From Listeria seeligeri serovar 1/2b str. SLCC3954 (GTDB lineage: Bacteria > Bacillota > Bacilli > Lactobacillales > Listeriaceae), in NCBI RefSeq assembly GCF_000027145.1, contig NC_013891.1:1116001-1180000 (forward strand): a stretch of 64,000 nt of DNA. Direction: 5' to 3'. Both the position numbers and the translations under genes were made by a program. The stretch's first letter is position 1; the number at the start of each line of letters is the position of its first letter. Shown here in pieces: positions 28,970-38,851 of the stretch. The notes below the pieces were generated by a model. It made no database searches and was not told the DNA's origin. It saw only the letters and a list, made by a program, of their open reading frames with translations.

Positions 28970-30781
28970 ATGTCTTCTGAACATATCCAAAACAAATTAG
29001 CGCTATTACCAGACCAACCAGGTTGTTACTTGATGAAAGATAGACAAGGAACGATTATTTATGTCGGTAAAGCAAAAATTTTAAAAAATCGTGTTCGTTC
29101 TTATTTTTCAGGGACACATGATAGTAAAACGCAACGCTTAGTCCAAGAAATTGTTGACTTTGAATATATCGTAACATCTTCCAATGTAGAAGCATTATTG
29201 CTTGAAATTAACTTAATTAAAAAGCATGATCCACGCTTTAACATTCGGCTAAAAGATGATAAAACCTACCCATTTATAAAAATTACTAGCGAAAGACATC
29301 CGCGGCTAATTATTACTCGCCAAGTCAAAAAAGACAAAGGAAAATATTTCGGACCTTACCCAAACGTATACGCTGCAAATGAAGTGAAACGCATTTTAGA
29401 TCGCTTGTATCCACTAAGAAAATGCAGCACACTACCAAACCAAGTCTGCTTATATTACCACTTAGGTCAATGTCTCGCTCCGTGCGTATTCGATGTCGAA
29501 GCAAGCAAATATAAAGAAATGCAAGATGAGATAGTCTCTTTCCTTAATGGTGGCTATAAAACTGTAAAAAATGACTTAATGAAAAAAATGCAACTCGCCG
29601 CAGAAAACATGGAATTCGAAAAAGCCGGCGAATTTCGCGACCAAATAAATGCGATTGAAACAACCATGGAAAAACAAAAAATGACGATGAATGATTTCGT
29701 AGACCGAGATGTTTTCGGCTACGCTATTGATAAAGGCTGGATGTGTGTCCAAGTTTTCTTCATTCGCCAAGGAAAATTAATCGAGCGCGACGTTTCACAA
29801 TTTCCTTTTTATAATGACGCAGATGAAGATTTTCTTACTTTTATTGGTCAATTCTACCAAAAAACAAACCATATCCCACCAAAAGAAATTTACCTGCCAG
29901 ATGACGTGGATAGTGAGGCAGTACAAGCTGTTGTTCCAGATACAAAAATCATCGTACCACAACGCGGCAACAAAAAAGATTTAGTGAAATTAGCATATAA
30001 AAATGCCAAAATAGCGCTAAACGAAAAATTCATGTTACTCGAACGAAACGAAGAGCGAACAGTTGGTGCTGTAGAACGACTTGGAGAAGCGATGGGAATT
30101 CCGACACCATCTCGCGTCGAAGCCTTCGATAACTCTAATATTCACGGAACAGACCCAGTTTCAGCAATGGTTACATTCCTCGACGGTAAACCAAGCAAAA
30201 ACGATTACCGCAAATATAAAATTAAAACAGTCGAAGGTCCAGATGACTACGCAACGATGCGCGAAGTAATCCGTCGCCGATACTGGCGTGTACTAAAAGA
30301 AGGATTGCCAATGCCTGATTTAATTTTAATTGATGGCGGAAAAGGGCAGATTGACAGCGCCAAAGACGTCTTAACGAACGAACTTGGCCTAGATATTCCA
30401 GTAGCCGGACTTGCCAAAGACGACAAGCATCGGACTAGCCAGTTACTATTTGGTGACCCGCTAGAAATAATCCCACTAGAGCGAAATAGCCAAGAATTCT
30501 ATTTACTACAACGAATGCAAGATGAAGTCCATCGTTTCGCCATCACTTTCCACCGCCAATTACGCAGCAAAACAGGCTTCCAGTCAATCCTCGATGGTAT
30601 CCCAGGTGTTGGTCCAGGCAGAAAGAAAAAACTACTCAAACATTTTGGCTCAATGAAAAAATTAAAAGAAGCTTCCATTCAAGAAATCAAAGAAGCCGGC
30701 GTCCCGCTAAATGTAGCTGAAGAAGTTCACAAACATATTACCGCTTTCAATGAAAAAGCAAATAACACAGAACAAAAATAA
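28970..30781 (+). CDS. uvrC: excinuclease ABC subunit C
   Basis: 603 residues. GIY-YIG nuclease domain (about 14-95, [19 protein letters not shown]), UVR domain for UvrB contact (about 200-235, [15 protein letters not shown]), RNase H-like 5' nuclease domain (about 375-540, [29 protein letters not shown]) and C-terminal tandem helix-hairpin-helix ([20 protein letters not shown]). It makes both incisions in nucleotide-excision repair. All catalytic motifs are intact. Confidence 0.97.
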   Translation: MSSEHIQNKLALLPDQPGCYLMKDRQGTIIYVGKAKILKNRVRSYFSGTHDSKTQRLVQEIVDFEYIVTSSNVEALLLEINLIKKHDPRFNIRLKDDKTYPFIKITSERHPRLIITRQVKKDKGKYFGPYPNVYAANEVKRILDRLYPLRKCSTLPNQVCLYYHLGQCLAPCVFDVEASKYKEMQDEIVSFLNGGYKTVKNDLMKKMQLAAENMEFEKAGEFRDQINAIETTMEKQKMTMNDFVDRDVFGYAIDKGWMCVQVFFIRQGKLIERDVSQFPFYNDADEDFLTFIGQFYQKTNHIPPKEIYLPDDVDSEAVQAVVPDTKIIVPQRGNKKDLVKLAYKNAKIALNEKFMLLERNEERTVGAVERLGEAMGIPTPSRVEAFDNSNIHGTDPVSAMVTFLDGKPSKNDYRKYKIKTVEGPDDYATMREVIRRRYWRVLKEGLPMPDLILIDGGKGQIDSAKDVLTNELGLDIPVAGLAKDDKHRTSQLLFGDPLEIIPLERNSQEFYLLQRMQDEVHRFAITFHRQLRSKTGFQSILDGIPGVGPGRKKKLLKHFGSMKKLKEASIQEIKEAGVPLNVAEEVHKHITAFNEKANNTEQK

Positions 30782-30825
30782 TTTTGAGCTTTTTTAGTGT
30801 AGAAATCCACTCACTTCTTAAACTC

Positions 30826-30861
30826 AGCCAATAACGTTAAAATGTTATTGGCTATTTTTTT
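30826..30861 (+). terminator. uvrC terminator
   Basis: AGCCAATAAC (30826-30835) and GTTATTGGCT (30844-30853) with an 8-nt loop and a T-run. Confidence 0.92.
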
Positions 30862-30960
30862 ATAGTTCGAAGTAAATCCATTCCCTCTTCCCTTCACTAC
30901 ATAAATGCGCTAAAATAAGAATATTGATGCAAAAAGATAATTAAGGCAGGGGGAACGATT

Positions 30961-32175
30961 GTGGGACTAGTGGTATTAAAATTTGGCGGAACTTCTGTCA
31001 GTACTGTGGATAAAATCGGAAAAACAGCTGATCAAGCCATTTATGAGAAAAAACAAGGAAATAAAGTCATTGTTGTCGTTTCTGCGATGGGAAAATCAAC
31101 CGATAAATTAGTAGCAATGGCCGAAGAAATTAGTGAAGCACCAGATCATCGGGAAATGGATATGTTGCTTTCCACAGGAGAACAAATTACGATTTCCTTA
31201 CTTGCGATGACGCTAAAAGAAAAAGGACATGACGCCATTTCTTATACAGGATGGCAAGCTGGAATTGAAACTGAAGCAGTTCATAGTAATGCGCGAATTG
31301 CTGATATCGATAGTGCTCGCATTGAATCTGCACTTGATGCTGGAAAAATCGTTGTTGTTGCAGGTTTCCAAGGATTAACAGCAGATGGTGAAATTACAAC
31401 GCTCGGTCGCGGTGGTTCTGACACGACAGCTGTAGCCATTGCTTCTGCTCTGAAAGCGGAAAAATGCGCTATTTGTACTGATGTAGTTGGTGTTTTCACA
31501 ACAGACCCTCGTTACGTAAAAAAGGCAAAAAAACTCGAACAAATTACTTATGATGAAATGCTAGAACTAGCAAACCTCGGAGCAGGAGTTCTACATCCAC
31601 GCTCGGTTGAATATGCCAAAAATTTTCGGATTCCACTCGAAGTAAGAGCAAGCCATGAACAAGTTTCCGGAACGATGATAGAGGAGGATTTAACAATGGA
31701 AAATACTAAAGTAGTTCGTGGTATTGCTTTTGAAGACCAAATTACACGAGTAACGATTCACTGGAAACAAAAAGAAGCAATGCGCGTTTCTAAAGTTTTT
31801 ACAAAATTAGCAGAAAATAATATTGATGTCGACATTATCATTCAAGGAATCACTGGTTTAGGCCACGGTAATCTATCATTCACTATTAAAACAAGTGCAT
31901 TACTACAAACGCTAGCTGTTTTAGAAGAAAGTAAAGAACTTTTGCAAATTGAAAAATTAGAATCAGAGCAAGAGCTAGCAAAAGTCTCCATAGTTGGCTC
32001 TGGAATGGTAAGCAATCCTGGTGTAGCAGCTCAAATGTTTGAAGCACTTACCGAAAATAATATTCCAATCAAAATGATTAGTACCTCAGAAATTAAAGTT
32101 TCCACCGTAGTTCCCGCAAGAAAAATGGTAGAAGCAGCTCAAGTATTGCACGATCAATTTGATTTAGATAAATAA
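30961..32175 (+). CDS. lysC: aspartokinase (lysine-type), alpha subunit
   Basis: 404 residues, GTG start after GCAGGGGGAACG. The amino-acid kinase domain (1-235) has VLKFGGTSVST, TTLGRGGSDTTAVA and DVVGVFTTDPR. Two ACT domains (about 255-404) bind the feedback effector, probably lysine as in B. subtilis aspartokinase II. It commits aspartate to lysine, diaminopimelate, threonine and methionine synthesis. The 180-base leader holds only the uvrC terminator and a promoter-size gap, so no lysine riboswitch is seen. An internal start for the beta subunit is listed separately. Confidence 0.95.
   Translation: MGLVVLKFGGTSVSTVDKIGKTADQAIYEKKQGNKVIVVVSAMGKSTDKLVAMAEEISEAPDHREMDMLLSTGEQITISLLAMTLKEKGHDAISYTGWQAGIETEAVHSNARIADIDSARIESALDAGKIVVVAGFQGLTADGEITTLGRGGSDTTAVAIASALKAEKCAICTDVVGVFTTDPRYVKKAKKLEQITYDEMLELANLGAGVLHPRSVEYAKNFRIPLEVRASHEQVSGTMIEEDLTMENTKVVRGIAFEDQITRVTIHWKQKEAMRVSKVFTKLAENNIDVDIIIQGITGLGHGNLSFTIKTSALLQTLAVLEESKELLQIEKLESEQELAKVSIVGSGMVSNPGVAAQMFEALTENNIPIKMISTSEIKVSTVVPARKMVEAAQVLHDQFDLDK
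31696..32175 (+). CDS. aspartokinase beta subunit from internal start
   Basis: Inside lysC, GAGGAGG (31681-31687) is followed after 8 bases by an in-frame ATG at 31696, codon 246. Translation from here gives 159 residues, exactly the two ACT domains. In B. subtilis aspartokinase II the beta subunit is made this way and forms an alpha2-beta2 enzyme. The strong internal ribosome-binding site is visible here; production of the subunit in this organism is inferred. Confidence 0.75.
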   Translation: MENTKVVRGIAFEDQITRVTIHWKQKEAMRVSKVFTKLAENNIDVDIIIQGITGLGHGNLSFTIKTSALLQTLAVLEESKELLQIEKLESEQELAKVSIVGSGMVSNPGVAAQMFEALTENNIPIKMISTSEIKVSTVVPARKMVEAAQVLHDQFDLDK

Positions 32176-32177
32176 AA

Positions 32178-32248
32178 AAAGAGCTTGAAGTAGCCGACGA
32201 ACTCCTTACAGAAAGAAGTTTTCCAGTTACCTCAAGTTTTTTTAGTAG
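32178..32248. terminator. terminator between lysC and the DUF2507 gene
   Basis: A long stem with interruptions pairs an A-rich AGCTTGAAGTA arm (from about 32180) with TTACCTCAAG and a T-run (to about 32243). It lies between convergent genes. Confidence 0.6.
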
Positions 32249-32700
32249 CGTTCTTCGTTATCAATCGTTTCTTTACGATCCCACTTCACAATAATAGTTA
32301 CTTGTTTTTTGCGTTTATCAATTTCATCATAACTTTCTGTGTAAAGCTCTTTTTGTGATTGTAGTTGTTCAGCGATAAAACCAGCTTCTAATTTAAAAGT
32401 AGGATTTTCTTGAGAAAGAAAACGCGAATTTACCATTTCACCTTCCAAAAGTAAATGCAATTCATCCTTCTTTTCCTTCAATGTGCTAAGTTTACCCCAA
32501 GAAGCTTTTTCAAAGAAATCAATAATCGCTTCAAATGAATCAAGCGGAAATTTACGTGCTAAATCTTTGCCAGCCCAGTATATAATGTGAGGTGCTTCAT
32601 CTCCAAGTATTTCAGGGATTAAATAATTTCGTAGTAAATCTAAACCAAAGCTTGGAACGAGTATATGTTCTTCGTGTCCATTCTGTTCATTTTCTGTCAT
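32242..32700 (-). CDS. DUF2507 (YslB-like) protein
   Basis: 152 residues from the ATG at 32700, which has GTGAGGT before it on the reverse strand; ATGs further upstream (to 32742) have no site. The segment VPSFGLDLLRNYLIPEILG with IIYWAGKDLARKFPL is the YslB/DUF2507 core, part of the V4R/TRAPP-like fold group. Conserved next to uvrC-lysC-racE in Bacilli. Function unknown. No membrane segment is present. Confidence 0.82.
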   Translation of the reverse strand: MTENEQNGHEEHILVPSFGLDLLRNYLIPEILGDEAPHIIYWAGKDLARKFPLDSFEAIIDFFEKASWGKLSTLKEKKDELHLLLEGEMVNSRFLSQENPTFKLEAGFIAEQLQSQKELYTESYDEIDKRKKQVTIIVKWDRKETIDNEERY

Positions 32701-32882
32701 TTCGAATACCTCACTTTCATAACCCATTATAACCAAAATCACCCTAAAATGGAAAGCACAACAGAGAAATTTCTATAAAAACCTTTTTTTCATAAAAAAG
32801 ACTTGCGAAAAAGCGGAAAAAATAAGAAAATGGAAGGTATAGATAAAAAAATTGGAAATAATAGAGAAATTGAGGCGAGACT

Positions 32883-33683
32883 GTGAAACAAGCTATTGGA
32901 TTTATTGATTCGGGAGTTGGCGGTTTGACAGTGGTGCGAGAAGTGCTAAAACAGCTACCCCATGAACAAGTATATTACTTAGGTGATACCGCCCGTTGCC
33001 CATATGGACCACGAGATAAAGAAGAAGTACGCCAGTTTACATGGGAAATGACTAATTTTCTAGTAGACCGTGGCATCAAAATGTTAGTTATCGCATGTAA
33101 TACCGCGACAGCAGCAGCTTTATATGATATCAGAGCAAAACTCGACATACCTGTTATCGGTGTTATCCAACCAGGTTCACGAGCTGCTTTAAAAGCAACA
33201 AGAAATAATAAAATCGGTGTGTTAGGAACCATTGGAACAGTCGAAAGTATGGCTTATCCGACCGCACTCAAAGGTTTAAACCGCCGAGTTGAAGTTGATT
33301 CTCTGGCTTGTCCAAAATTCGTATCGGTCGTCGAATCAGGCGAATACAAAAGCGCCATTGCCAAAAAAGTAGTAGCCGAATCACTTTTACCACTAAAAAG
33401 CACCAAGATTGATACAGTGATTTTAGGTTGTACCCATTATCCACTTTTAAAACCAATTATCGAAAATTTTATGGGGGATGATGTTGCGGTTATTAATTCA
33501 GGCGAAGAAACCGCAAGTGAAGTAAGTGCGCTACTTGATTACCATAATTTATTAGATGCTTCAGATAAAGAAATTCAGCACCGTTTTTTCACCACGGGCT
33601 CTACACAAATTTTTCAAGATATTGCTAAAGATTGGTTAAATATGCCAAAAATGACTGTAGAACATATAAAATTAGGAAAATAA
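32883..33683 (+). CDS. racE: glutamate racemase
   Basis: 266 residues, GTG start after TTGAGGCGAG. Both catalytic Cys are present: [16 protein letters not shown] and [27 protein letters not shown] is the N-terminal substrate loop. It supplies D-glutamate for peptidoglycan. The next gene (rph) begins 12 bases after the stop, so the two share a transcript that continues through the ITPase and phosphodiesterase genes. Confidence 0.97.
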   Translation: MKQAIGFIDSGVGGLTVVREVLKQLPHEQVYYLGDTARCPYGPRDKEEVRQFTWEMTNFLVDRGIKMLVIACNTATAAALYDIRAKLDIPVIGVIQPGSRAALKATRNNKIGVLGTIGTVESMAYPTALKGLNRRVEVDSLACPKFVSVVESGEYKSAIAKKVVAESLLPLKSTKIDTVILGCTHYPLLKPIIENFMGDDVAVINSGEETASEVSALLDYHNLLDASDKEIQHRFFTTGSTQIFQDIAKDWLNMPKMTVEHIKLGK

Positions 33684-33695
33684 GAGGTGCGCCAA

Positions 33696-34442
33696 ATGAG
33701 AGTTGATGGAAGAGAAAGTAATGCATTACGAAAAATCGAAGTAACACCGGATTATTTAATGCACCCAGAAGGTTCGGTTTTAATTGCATCAGGAAATACA
33801 AAAGTAATTTGCTCCGCGAGTGTAGAAAATAAAGTACCACCGTTCATGCGTGGGGAAGGTCGCGGTTGGATTTCAGCTGAATATGCGATGTTACCACGAG
33901 CAACCAATACACGTAATATTCGTGAATCCTCCAAAGGTAAGGTGACTGGGAGAACAATGGAAATTCAACGTCTAATTGGTCGTGCTTTACGTGCCGTAGT
34001 TGATTTAGAAGCATTAGGCGAAAGAACGATTTGGTTAGATTGTGATGTCATCCAAGCAGATGGAGGCACAAGAACAGCCTCGATTACTGGTGCTTTTATC
34101 GCAATGGTGATGGCGATTGCTAAATTAGACGCAGAAGTTCCTTTTACTAAATTCCCAGTGAAAGATTTACTTGCTGCAACAAGCGTGGGCGTTTTAGAAG
34201 AAGGTGGAACAGTACTTGATTTGAATTATATAGAAGATAGTGCGGCCCAAGTAGACATGAACATTATCATGACTGGTAGTGGTGCCTTTGTAGAACTGCA
34301 AGGAACTGGTGAAGAAGCAACGTTCTCAGAAGCCGAACTTGCAGAATTAATCGCGCTCGGAAAAAAAGGAATTGCAGAATTAATCGAAATTCAAAAAGAA
34401 ACACTCGGCGAAGAAGTCATAGCTAGAATTAAGGGGGAGTAA
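33696..34442 (+). CDS. rph: ribonuclease PH
   Basis: 248 residues from ATG 33696 ([16 protein letters not shown]), chosen because AAGAGGTG precedes it; a GTG at 33687 overlaps that site. Phosphate-binding and catalytic elements are [40 protein letters not shown] (cited in part as [16 protein letters not shown]) and [19 protein letters not shown]. It trims tRNA 3' ends by phosphorolysis. Four bases separate it from the ITPase gene. Confidence 0.96.
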   Translation: MRVDGRESNALRKIEVTPDYLMHPEGSVLIASGNTKVICSASVENKVPPFMRGEGRGWISAEYAMLPRATNTRNIRESSKGKVTGRTMEIQRLIGRALRAVVDLEALGERTIWLDCDVIQADGGTRTASITGAFIAMVMAIAKLDAEVPFTKFPVKDLLAATSVGVLEEGGTVLDLNYIEDSAAQVDMNIIMTGSGAFVELQGTGEEATFSEAELAELIALGKKGIAELIEIQKETLGEEVIARIKGE

Positions 34443-34446
34443 TTAC

Positions 34447-35058
34447 ATGAGTAAAATTATTATTGCCACAGCAAATAAAGGAAAAGCAAAAGAATTTGAA
34501 AAAATCTTTGCGCAATATAATATCGAAGTAGCAACTCTCGCAGATTTTCCAGAAATTGGTGAAATTGAAGAGACAGGCACAACCTTTGCTGAAAATGCTG
34601 CTCTCAAGGCAGAAACGGTCGCTAGTTTGTTAAACCAAACCGTAATTGCTGATGATTCCGGTTTAATAGTAGATGCCCTTGACGGAGCTCCTGGCGTCTA
34701 TTCCGCGCGTTATGCTGGAGTAGCTCACGACGATGCTAAAAATAACGAAAAACTACTCGCTAATCTACAAGGCGTTGAACCAGCAAAAAGAACTGCTCGT
34801 TTTCACTGTACGCTTGCAGTAGCAACACCTTCTGAGAAAACGAGTTTTTATACCGGCGAAGTAGAAGGCGTAATTGCAGAAGAATTATGTGGAACAAATG
34901 GTTTTGGCTATGATCCATTATTTTTCTTACCTGAATTTGGTTGCACAATGGCAGAAATACCTGCAGAAAAGAAAAATGAAATCAGCCACCGCGCGAATGC
35001 GATAAAAATGCTCGAAAAAGATTTAGCAGAAGTAGTAGAAAAAGTCACCAAAAAGTGA
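34447..35058 (+). CDS. XTP/dITP diphosphatase (Ham1/RdgB family)
   Basis: 203 residues. IIIATANKGKAKEFEKIF at the start, VIADDSGLIVDALDGAPGVYSARYAG in the middle and GFGYDPLFFLPE later are the three family signatures, including the metal-binding acidic residues. It hydrolyses non-canonical purine nucleoside triphosphates to prevent their use in DNA and RNA. Operon position racE-rph-rdgB-yfcE is standard for Bacilli. Confidence 0.95.
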   Translation: MSKIIIATANKGKAKEFEKIFAQYNIEVATLADFPEIGEIEETGTTFAENAALKAETVASLLNQTVIADDSGLIVDALDGAPGVYSARYAGVAHDDAKNNEKLLANLQGVEPAKRTARFHCTLAVATPSEKTSFYTGEVEGVIAEELCGTNGFGYDPLFFLPEFGCTMAEIPAEKKNEISHRANAIKMLEKDLAEVVEKVTKK

Positions 35059-35094
35059 GAGAATAAGAAGCAGTAGCATGGGGGAGGAAATAAA

Positions 35095-35619
35095 ATGAAA
35101 TTATTAGTAGTTAGCGACAGCCACTCAGAACGTGACTGTTTAATTCATCTAAAAGAAAAATACGAAAACACAGTTGATGCAATGATACATTGTGGTGATT
35201 CTGAACTAGAAGCAGACGACCCAGCGATTGAGGGCTTCCACACAGTTCGCGGCAATTGTGATTTTGGCGGCGGTTTTCCAAATGATTGGGTAGGCGAAGT
35301 AGACGGTTACCGAATTTTCACCACTCATGGACACTTATACAACATCAAAATGACACTGATGAATTTAAGATACCGTGCACGCGAATTAAACGCTGATTTC
35401 GCGTTCTTTGGTCATTCTCATGAATTAGGAGTAGATATGCTAGATGATACCATTATCTTAAACCCAGGCAGCATCTCATTACCAAGAGGCCGCATCCGCA
35501 TACAAACATACGCATTGATTGATTCTACAACAGAAGGAATTAAAGTTCGTTTCATGGACCGAGAAGATAATGAACTAACCGAGTTAACCCAAGTTTTCCC
35601 ATTAACCAAATATAACTAG
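35095..35619 (+). CDS. YfcE/YsnB-type metallophosphoesterase
   Basis: 174 residues. The calcineurin-like motifs are VVSDSHSERD, IHCGDSE, VRGNCD, TTHGHLY and FGHSHE, giving a complete dimetal site. The family hydrolyses phosphodiesters; the physiological substrate is unknown. ATG is preceded by GGGGGAGG. It is the last core gene before the tRNA-Arg and the integrated element. Confidence 0.93.
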   Translation: MKLLVVSDSHSERDCLIHLKEKYENTVDAMIHCGDSELEADDPAIEGFHTVRGNCDFGGGFPNDWVGEVDGYRIFTTHGHLYNIKMTLMNLRYRARELNADFAFFGHSHELGVDMLDDTIILNPGSISLPRGRIRIQTYALIDSTTEGIKVRFMDREDNELTELTQVFPLTKYN

Positions 35620-35668
35620 GTCAAAAGTCATCCGAAAAAGAAAAAATCCAATAACTTAAAGAAAACCA

Positions 35669-35697
35669 TTGACAAACAAGCAATTTAAACATAAAAT
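35669..35697 (+). promoter_or_regulatory. tRNA-Arg promoter
   Basis: TTGACA (35669-35674), 17-bp spacer, TAAAAT (35692-35697), 32 bases before the tRNA. Confidence 0.85.
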
Positions 35698-35729
35698 GGT
35701 ATTTGGCTGTTGAAAAAACAGTGCCATTT

Positions 35730-35804
<75 letters not shown>

Positions 35805-35830
35805 AAACGAATAAAGATAGTGATACCAAT

Positions 35831-35866
35831 GGTTATAATCGATTTGGTATCTTTATTTTATGCTGT
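35831..35866 (+). terminator. hairpin after the tRNA
   Basis: GATACCAA and TTTGGTATC pair around a 14-nt loop, then T-rich sequence. It lies between the tRNA and the convergent integrase remnant. Confidence 0.65.
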
Positions 35867-35914
35867 AAATTTACTTGAAATTTACTCTAAGTGCACAAAA
35901 GTGCACACTTTGAA

Positions 35915-36384
35915 TTATTTTGCGTGAAATTCATCTGCAAAAGTACCTTCTAATAGAGATGTAATACTATTTTGTTTGTCTGGAAATAAGTGTCCATAAA
36001 CCATCTCAGTAAACAGTGGTGATGAGTGCCCTAATCGTTTGGAAATGGTAAAACGATCTTCACCATTTGCTATAAGAAACGAAGCATGAGAATGACGTAA
36101 ATCATGAAATCTTATTGTAGGTAAATCTGGTGTTAACTTTTGTGATTTTCTAAATCGGTCTGAATAGTAAGTAGCTTTTGGAAGCTCATTAGAATATTTG
36201 AATATAAACCCATCATCACAACTTTTTAGCAAAGAGTTGATAAAATTTAGAGTGAAATTATCTAATTTTGCTTTTCTATTAGAGTTAGTTGTTTTTGTAT
36301 TCTTTTTCCAGTTAAGGAATCAAATCCCATAGACAAACGTGTTCTATACCCAGTGCCAGTAGTTCCTTTATTAACTTTATACAA
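35915..36384 (-). pseudogene. tyrosine integrase, internally deleted and frameshifted
   Basis: The N-terminal end (from TTG 36384, AGGAGAG upstream) reads YKVNKGTTGTGYRTRLSMGF and DSLTGKRIQK, an Arm-DNA-binding domain. About 35 codons later the frame changes and the sequence jumps to the C-terminal catalytic part (FHDLRHSHASFLIANGE, RLGHSSPLFTEMVYGHL with the Tyr nucleophile). The middle, roughly 200 residues by comparison with normal integrases of about 380, is missing. The R-H-R-Y set is therefore incomplete. Its 111-bp distance from attL and its direction are those of a native element integrase. The element is thus fixed unless helped in trans. Confidence 0.85.
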
Positions 36385-36691
36385 AATTTTCTCTCCTTAA
36401 TTCCTCCATTCTATAATATTTCTCTTGTTATAATTATATAATTTTGAAGGCTTATTGTAAATGAAAAGTCAGAATATTTTCTTTAAATATACTGCAATAC
36501 TATTACAAACTAGAGTGGGATTTAGGACATTCTATGAATACAAAATAATAATTATTTGAAAAGTTATGAAAATAAAAATTTCATAGCTTTTTTTATTTGT
36601 GTCCCAAATTAATGCTTTAAATGTAGTAGTTATGCAAGCTACTTCTCATAGACAGTTTGTAGTTTGCAATTGGTCTTTGAAAATTTAATAA
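36385..36691. other. AT-rich intergenic region with a hairpin
   Basis: No coding frame can be supported. A stem pairs AAGTTATGAAA (about 36558) with TTTCATAGCTT and T's (to 36592). It is flanked by GTGGGATTTAGGACA and TGTCCCAAA, an outer inverted pair resembling the repeat at 40704-40852. It could be a terminator or a small dispersed repeat. Confidence 0.5.
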
Positions 36692-36898
36692 ATCTTATAT
36701 TTAAACACATTCAGTTTTAGAGAGCGAAATAAGTATTTGCGCAATGACCTTTTTAAGCGAGCAATCAACAATGCTTATAATTTTTATTTAGCACTAGAAA
36801 GCGAAGACCTAAAAACTGTGATAATGATACTCACACTTTTAACTAAGTGTCCTGTCGAATTGGCGAGGGGAGGTGAGATTCCTGTGTGCTGTTGCTAG
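36692..36898 (+). pseudogene. unidentified ORF remnant
   Basis: An open frame of 68 codons with no start codon reads FRERNKYLRNDLFKRAINNA, then LESEDLKTVIMILTLLTKCP and ends in three Cys codons before TAG. The composition (charged, helical) is protein-like, so it is probably the end of a lost gene of the element, but I do not recognise the family. It may also be a chance frame in AT-rich DNA. Confidence 0.35.
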
Positions 36899-36997
36899 CA
36901 GCAGTTTAAATATATTAAGAAACAAAAAGTTTAGGTATATTTTCTTACTAAGACTTACTCTAGGTTCTATAAAAAAATTAAAAGTGAGGAACTGACA

Positions 36998-38815
36998 ATT
37001 AAAAATTCAAAAAGTAAAGTACACGCAATAAAAAAAGTAGCAGCTATTCTTGTAATAATGATATTAGTGAATTTATTTCAGCCATTAATTTCGATGGCAT
37101 CATCGCTACAATTAGATGAATCAGGATTTAATTACACTGGAACTAGTTTTACAAATGGTAAGCGATATGATAATGCTGTTATTTGGAACATGAAGATGGA
37201 TGCAAAAGATGTCTTTTGTATTGATTCAGGAGCACTTGCTAATACAGAATCTGGTTATACATCTGAAGCATATACAGGATCAAAAAATGAATTACTGTCT
37301 AAAATTGCCTATTATGGATTTACAAAAACGAGTCAAAGTTACAAAGACTTTGCTACTACACAATTGTTAATCTGGGAAACTCTTGGAGAAAATCTGGAGT
37401 GGACATCATTACCTAACTATTGGGTAGATAAAGAAGTAATTATGAATAAAGTAAAAAACACGATATGCAACCATCATGGGACAATAAAGAAATCAATTTA
37501 ATTGAGGGAGAAGAATTAATACTTGAAGATACAAACAATGTAGCAAGTTTGTTAAATATCACAAGTAATACGACGACTGGGATTGAGGTTAGTAAAGAGG
37601 GAAATAAGCTTAAATTAAAAGCAAATAAGGAAGCAAAATCAGGCACAATTACATTTAGTAAAGTAGCAAATGAGTTTGTTGGAACATCTGTTATTTATAA
37701 TAAAGAAGAACGTCAAAGTCTTGTGGATTTTCGATTACCCGATAATGATAGTGCACAATTAAAAGTGAATGTGCAAAAACTCGGAAAGATTGAACTTTCT
37801 AAAGTGGGACAGGAATTTGGTGTTCATATGCCAAACGATAATTATAGTCTACAAGGTGCAACTTATGGTATTTATGACAGTACTGATGCACGAGTTGGAA
37901 AACTGGTGACAGACGAATTTAGTAAAGCGACATCAGCCCCACTGATTCTGGGCGATTACTATCTTTTATAAGAAAAAGCACCACTAGGCTATTTGTTAAG
38001 TAAAGAAAAAATATCATTTGAAATAGAGTATACTGGGCAAGATGTTGCAGTAACAAATATTCAATTACAAGCAACAAATATTGAACAAAAAGGTATAGCA
38101 AAGTTAGTGAAAGAAGATGCTGAAACTGGAGTGACAGCACAAGGAAATGCAACACTTGATGGTGCTGTTTATGAATTATTTCGTGCATCTGATGATACTC
38201 TGGTGGATACAGTAACGATCGAAAATGGTCAAGCTCAAGTAGAGAATTTACTTTTAGATGATTATTACTGGATTGAAAAACAAGCTCCTACTGGTTATCT
38301 GTTGGATAAAGAGAAACATGAGTTTAGTTTGAAATATGACATAAATGTCATAACTGTAAGTGAAAAAATAACGGTTCAAGAAAAGGTCATCAAGGAAAAA
38401 ATGAAAGTTATTAAGTGTGATGATAAAACTAAAAAGTCCATCAAAAATAATCCTGCAACATTTAAATTAAAGGATGTACAAACAGGGGAATTCGTGAACA
38501 AGACGGTAAATCTGAATTTAGCACAGGCAAATCGGGAGAGTTCACGATAGGTGATTATGAATTGGTAGAAATCATCGCACCTACGAACTATCAACTAATA
38601 AACAAGCCAATTCTAATTACTATTGATGGGACACACGATGGCATGGTAGAAGTGAAGATTTTAAATAAAAACTACCTAAGCCTATTACGATTATTGAAAG
38701 TGGTGAACGACTACCAAATTTTGGAGATAATAATAGTTGGGTAATTATACTATTTGGATTAGGAATGATTACAACTGGAATATCCATTTATTGGAGCATA
38801 ATAAGAAAGGAATAA
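36998..38815 (+). pseudogene. thioester-domain, SpaA-repeat surface adhesin (broken)
   Basis: Read across frames this is a complete wall-anchored adhesin. A signal-peptide-like start (KKVAAILVIMILVNLFQPLI) lacks a normal start codon (ATT at 36998). A thioester domain follows, with Cys in DVFCIDSG and Gln in TTQLLIWE, then SpaA-type repeats (KLVKEDAETG..GAVYELF, IEKQAPTGYLLDKEKH). It ends in a sorting signal with LPNFGD, a hydrophobic helix and a basic tail (IIRKE). Damage: a frameshift near 37450-37490, a TAA at 37969, and frameshifts near 38520 and 38675. Such Cys-Gln thioester proteins attach covalently to host surfaces in Gram-positive pathogens. A paralogue follows. Confidence 0.85.
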
Positions 38816-38851
38816 TAAGCACTAAATTTAAAGCACGAAAGGAAACATGAA

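Noticed and set aside
30782..30960. Lysine riboswitch before lysC
   Set aside because: The gap is only about 180 bases, half of it is the uvrC terminator region, and none of the conserved L-box core sequences are seen.
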